From assembly GCA_001789205.1 (NCBI GenBank), contig MFYT01000015.1:1-64000 (forward strand): a stretch of 64,000 bases of DNA. Direction: 5' to 3'. Source of the stretch: Candidatus Raymondbacteria bacterium RIFOXYA2_FULL_49_16 (lineage in GTDB: Bacteria > Fibrobacterota > OXYB2-FULL-49-7 > XYB2-FULL-49-35). Each line of letters opens with the position of its first letter. Within the stretch, counting starts at the first letter, position 1. The notes beneath the pieces are model-generated. The model was not told the DNA's origin. It did no database searches and worked only from the letters and a program-made list of their open reading frames with translations. Positions 60,919 through 64,000 of this stretch are shown piece after piece. The position numbers and the translations under genes are program-made.

Positions 60919-61785
60919 TTACAGCATTTCCAACAATTCCACGCCCTGTGGAACCTTGGCCTTTTCCAGGGTCACCTTGTAGTCGGTGAATTCGCGGGCG
61001 GGTTTGGCTGGGTCCGTGGCACGCTCTACTTTTACAAGGTCGAATAGGTTTTGCGCAGGGGCATTTCCGAATTCAGACCCATGTTTGAAAACTATCAGTT
61101 TTCTGGTCCCCATAAGACCACGCGCGGCAGAACGATCATGATCGAACATGGTCTTAAGTGCATCCCACAGAAGTTTGAGATCCTCTTCAGAAAAACCGGT
61201 CTGTTTTGCAAGAGGAGCCGATATAAAACCATGGGAAAGGTAGAGACCATATGGGATAGTGAATTTACGGCCCATTGTTCTATTATCGCCAGACTGTTTT
61301 TCTGATTCTGCCACCGTTGCAACGGCCATGCGTGTGATTGAATGTTCCGAAGTAACAACACGCTCAATAGACCGACCGAATGTTAACTGCACCGGCCCAC
61401 GAACCTGACCAGCATTCTTTCCAGTGCTCATAACGGCACCAAAAGTTCTAATATCAAAAAAGTTCTCGCACATCCATTTACGTGCCTCTTCTGTTTTCTC
61501 GCTCCCTTTTTCTTTAATTTTTACCTTTTCCTGCTCATGTGCTTGATCGATAAGATTGTTTAGAATGGCCTTTTCCTTAATAAAAATATCGAATGGTTTT
61601 TTTCCCTCTTTTATCATCTGTACAAAGTTTCTGACTTTTCGTTTAAGACAAACATCTGTCACAAGCCCCATGCCAGTTTCAGCGTCCACCCTGGGCATAT
61701 TACCTGCATCGGGGTCACCATTGGGGTTGCCGTCCTTAACATCGAACAGCAGCACGAAATCGTAACGATTAGCAACGGAACTCAT
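60919..61785 (-). CDS. cas7: Cas7 (Csd2), type I-C backbone subunit
   Basis: A 288-residue RAMP-fold protein: [20 protein letters not shown] (the family hallmark), [52 protein letters not shown]. Several copies coat the crRNA in the I-C Cascade. It overlaps cas8c by 1 bp. Its stop at 60919 is followed by the convergent hicBA. Confidence 0.96.
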   Translation of the reverse strand: MSSVANRYDFVLLFDVKDGNPNGDPDAGNMPRVDAETGMGLVTDVCLKRKVRNFVQMIKEGKKPFDIFIKEKAILNNLIDQAHEQEKVKIKEKGSEKTEEARKWMCENFFDIRTFGAVMSTGKNAGQVRGPVQLTFGRSIERVVTSEHSITRMAVATVAESEKQSGDNRTMGRKFTIPYGLYLSHGFISAPLAKQTGFSEEDLKLLWDALKTMFDHDRSAARGLMGTRKLIVFKHGSEFGNAPAQNLFDLVKVERATDPAKPAREFTDYKVTLEKAKVPQGVELLEML

Positions 61786-63602
61786 TATTCTTCTCCTTCT
61801 TTTGAGGTTTTTTGGTAAAATTTCTGGGTTTGGTGATAGTAGCCAATTGAGAAACGACCTTGGTCGTCCAATGTGAGATGAGCCGGAAAGTCGGTGATAC
61901 CGTCCATAATTTCGGTGATCATTTTTTCAAAGTTAACGGCGCGTCCTTTGTTTTCAAGTTTTGCCACATGATGGTTTTTCATTCTCATGAGGATAGAAAA
62001 AACCGTTACAGGCGTTCCTGATGCTGCGCCGTAATACCGATCTCGGATTGTAGCGTTCAGCCCGGGGTGCGATTCTGCTTGGATTTTTTCCAGCACGGCA
62101 AATAGGCGGCCAAGCCTATAACCGGAATTTTTATTCGATTCATCGAGTGCCATTTTGAGCTCCTCCTTTATGGTTGGGTTTGAATATCGGATCTTTCGAT
62201 TTATACAAGCCTTGATAATAGTAAACCGAAGTTGATCGATCCATAATCTGGAACCATGCTGTTTATCACCATGTGGTGGGATGCTTCCTTCGGCTTTTAT
62301 TCTTCGTAATGCATGACCAAATAGTGTATCTGGATACGGAAGGTTTTTCAGGATTGCATTCAGTGTGTCACCACTCAAATTTGGTGCAATATCTTCATAG
62401 TTTCCGTATGGATGTTTTCCACTCGTCCTGGTTATAGCTTTTAATAGACCTTGTAAAGAAGGGTACTCGTTATGTCTTTGTGAACCTTCCAAGGTAAAGT
62501 CATCAAAATGCTGTTTGATATTATCCGCCAGTTCCCGAACAGTCAAAACTTGCCAAAAACGGACAGATATACGGGCTGCGTTCGGAGTAAGACCAAGAAT
62601 GTAGAACAAGTTTTTATCTCGATCGTTTGTGCTGAATGAGCCCGTTTTCACGGACTGGTAGAGATTATGAACAGCTTCCGTATTGCGATTTGTGTCGTCT
62701 TTCTGGGGTTCACCGAAGATGTCGAGAAGTTGATTTTCAAGATCATCAGGTTTTTTTGACCAGAACAAGATTGTGTCTTCGCCGATTGGTAACCTTTGCC
62801 TTGATCCGAGCAAATGGTTTAACGCCATCCCATATGCACCAGCTGCAGGAATGGATATCGGCGCATTATAGCTCTGTTCCTTCCCGTATGAATCGTAGCC
62901 ACAGTTTTTTTGGAAAGAGACTATTTTTGCATTACTTTTGCTCTTTTTTGATGGTAAGGGTGAAGTAGGTTGGAGACGTGCTATTTTTGAATGATTTCCG
63001 GTGAGAATACAATGGGAGAAATACTCTGTGGTAGGGCTTTTATCATCATTTAATGTTTCTGTCATCACTGATGCTTGAACATACTCAAACAATAATGGGT
63101 TTTCACCAACCGTTTTGCTATTCCCTGCCACGCGAAAGCTTATATTGCAACCGGGGATTCTGATTGCCTCTTGCCAGTTGGGGTGACTAATAATCTGTGG
63201 AAAACTTTCACTATTGATAAAAGTTAATACGGCTGAGAATTCTATCTCTTTTGGAAACGCAGTTACAACTTTCTCTGTTTCTGAAACGAACGATTTGTGT
63301 TGATTGTTTGCACGTTCTTTTGCTTCCGAGGTGTCTTCTTTGGGATGCCCAAGTACATAACCAATGTGATCCCACATAATATTAGCAGTCTGCCAGGCAT
63401 TTTTACCAGATCGTTCTTTACCCATAGGTATTTTGAATTGTTTTGCTCGGGGTCGAATACCTTGATTTTCTCTGGTATCCTCAAGGTTGATGAACTTACC
63501 GGATCCATCTATCACAATAATGAAAGGAATTTCTTGGTTATCAAAACCAATGGGGGGCAATTCTTTTCTTTGATAATATTCCATTAGAGCATTGAGTATC
63601 AT
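61785..63602 (-). CDS. cas8c: Cas8c (Csd1), type I-C large subunit
   Basis: A 605-residue protein of the Csd1 family: [60 protein letters not shown], all typical. It binds PAM and recruits Cas3; in I-C systems an internal start also yields Cas11c. It overlaps cas5 by 4 bp and cas7 by 1 bp. Its base composition is more A+T-rich than the hydrogenase operon, consistent with acquisition of the locus. Confidence 0.95.
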   Translation of the reverse strand: MILNALMEYYQRKELPPIGFDNQEIPFIIVIDGSGKFINLEDTRENQGIRPRAKQFKIPMGKERSGKNAWQTANIMWDHIGYVLGHPKEDTSEAKERANNQHKSFVSETEKVVTAFPKEIEFSAVLTFINSESFPQIISHPNWQEAIRIPGCNISFRVAGNSKTVGENPLLFEYVQASVMTETLNDDKSPTTEYFSHCILTGNHSKIARLQPTSPLPSKKSKSNAKIVSFQKNCGYDSYGKEQSYNAPISIPAAGAYGMALNHLLGSRQRLPIGEDTILFWSKKPDDLENQLLDIFGEPQKDDTNRNTEAVHNLYQSVKTGSFSTNDRDKNLFYILGLTPNAARISVRFWQVLTVRELADNIKQHFDDFTLEGSQRHNEYPSLQGLLKAITRTSGKHPYGNYEDIAPNLSGDTLNAILKNLPYPDTLFGHALRRIKAEGSIPPHGDKQHGSRLWIDQLRFTIIKACINRKIRYSNPTIKEELKMALDESNKNSGYRLGRLFAVLEKIQAESHPGLNATIRDRYYGAASGTPVTVFSILMRMKNHHVAKLENKGRAVNFEKMITEIMDGITDFPAHLTLDDQGRFSIGYYHQTQKFYQKTSKEGEE

Positions 63603-64000
63603 CCTCGTACCTCCTCACTTTTCCAATCCGGCACCAGAATGATGCCCTGTTTCATGACAGGCCTGTAAATCCGTGGGCTGCATTTATCCGTGCAGCTATG
63701 GACATGACTTTCATCTTTGGAATTATCATGCCGGATATCATAGACCATCCAACCCAAATCCCTGTCTTCTGAAATAGCTTTTGGTTGGCTCTGATCTGGT
63801 TGAACAAGTTTAAAATCAACTGCAAACTCACGGGTTCCAAAATAGGGCCTATGGAAACATTGACCATTTTCTGCACGCCGTTCGAACATGGCAGCGAATT
63901 TGGCCTCTGTATCTTCAGAACCCTTTTTATCGGTCATTTCAAAGTGTGCATGCAGACGGTAGGCCACATCCTTGAGAATTAGGGCCGCCCGCTGCTGTCG
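63599..64000 (-). CDS. cas5: Cas5c (Cas5d) crRNA endonuclease, partial
   Basis: The open frame runs off the right edge; the visible 133 residues are the C-terminal part, beginning QQRAALILKDVAYRLHAHFE. VAYRLHAHFEM, FHRPYFGTREFAVDFKLVQ and LGWMVYDIRH are typical of the I-C Cas5. In this subtype Cas5 processes pre-crRNA, replacing Cas6, which is absent. The internal ATG at 63967 is not the real start. cas3 is expected further upstream, outside the window. Confidence 0.93.
   Translation of the reverse strand, partial: RQQRAALILKDVAYRLHAHFEMTDKKGSEDTEAKFAAMFERRAENGQCFHRPYFGTREFAVDFKLVQPDQSQPKAISEDRDLGWMVYDIRHDNSKDESHVHSCTDKCSPRIYRPVMKQGIILVPDWKSEEVRG

Noticed and set aside
63599-63967. 122-residue short Cas5
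   Set aside because: The frame continues upstream to the window edge with conserved Cas5 sequence, so the internal ATG is not the start and the gene is simply cut by the edge.

Overview
The window reads as a chromosomal segment of a strictly or facultatively fermentative Gram-negative-type bacterium, most plausibly in or near the Fibrobacterota (Fibrobacter/Chitinispirillum group). The clues are a TIGR02147-type regulator (30934-31779, a family known mainly as a Fibrobacter paralogous family), three secreted proteins ending in a Por/T9SS-type sorting domain (4104, 32166, 39791), a signal-peptide lipoprotein, heptose/LPS-type sugar genes, and two [FeFe]-hydrogenase sets under a Rex repressor. 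The taxonomy is inference. No rRNA or tRNA gene was seen.

Layout. (1) 1-7337 is an accessory region: the decayed end of a Tn3-family transposon (tnpA and tnpR both broken, one terminal repeat visible), an A+T-rich run of unrecognised and phage-tail-like genes, a T9SS-tailed secreted protein, a decayed HigB/HigA toxin-antitoxin pair, and a TIR-domain gene bracketed by inverted repeats. (2) 7338-16542 holds a sugar-type ABC ATPase, a B12/radical SAM protein and a surface-glycan block (flippase-like and YfhO membrane proteins, RmlD, two glycosyltransferases, one of them an unusual fusion). (3) 16573-30031 is a housekeeping block: accA, rfaE2, a TPR protein, accB, accC, a FecR protein, an EcsC protein, recJ, argH and a medium-chain zinc dehydrogenase. 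(4) 30074-42321 has a lipoprotein/TIGR02147 pair read leftwards, then a rightward envelope cluster: T9SS-tailed proteins, CDP-glucose pathway genes (rfbF, rfbG, a second epimerase), a cellulose-synthase-like GT2, a GH26-like glycosidase and a putative outer-membrane protein.

(5) 42512-55549 is one tightly packed redox operon. An inverted-repeat Rex operator and a promoter precede rex, a sensor histidine kinase, a NuoE-like subunit, a 1052-residue NuoF-GltD (NfnB-like) fusion, HydA, a thioredoxin-like [2Fe-2S] protein, a second NuoF/HydB, a second HydA, a second NuoE-like subunit and a CheY-like receiver. It looks like two related multimeric, probably electron-bifurcating hydrogenase modules, one of which gained a predicted NADP(H)/FAD site.

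(6) 55715-64000 is a type I-C CRISPR-Cas locus on the minus strand: cas5 (cut by the window edge), cas8c, cas7, cas4, cas1, cas2, a leader and an array of 29 identical 33-bp repeats. Two things are out of place. A HUH/Y1 (RAYT-type) transposase gene sits between cas4 and cas1, packed as if it were a cas gene and containing a 28-bp perfect palindrome. A HicB-HicA toxin-antitoxin pair runs in the opposite direction between cas7 and cas4, with its promoter over the cas4 start codon. These are the most interesting observations in the window.
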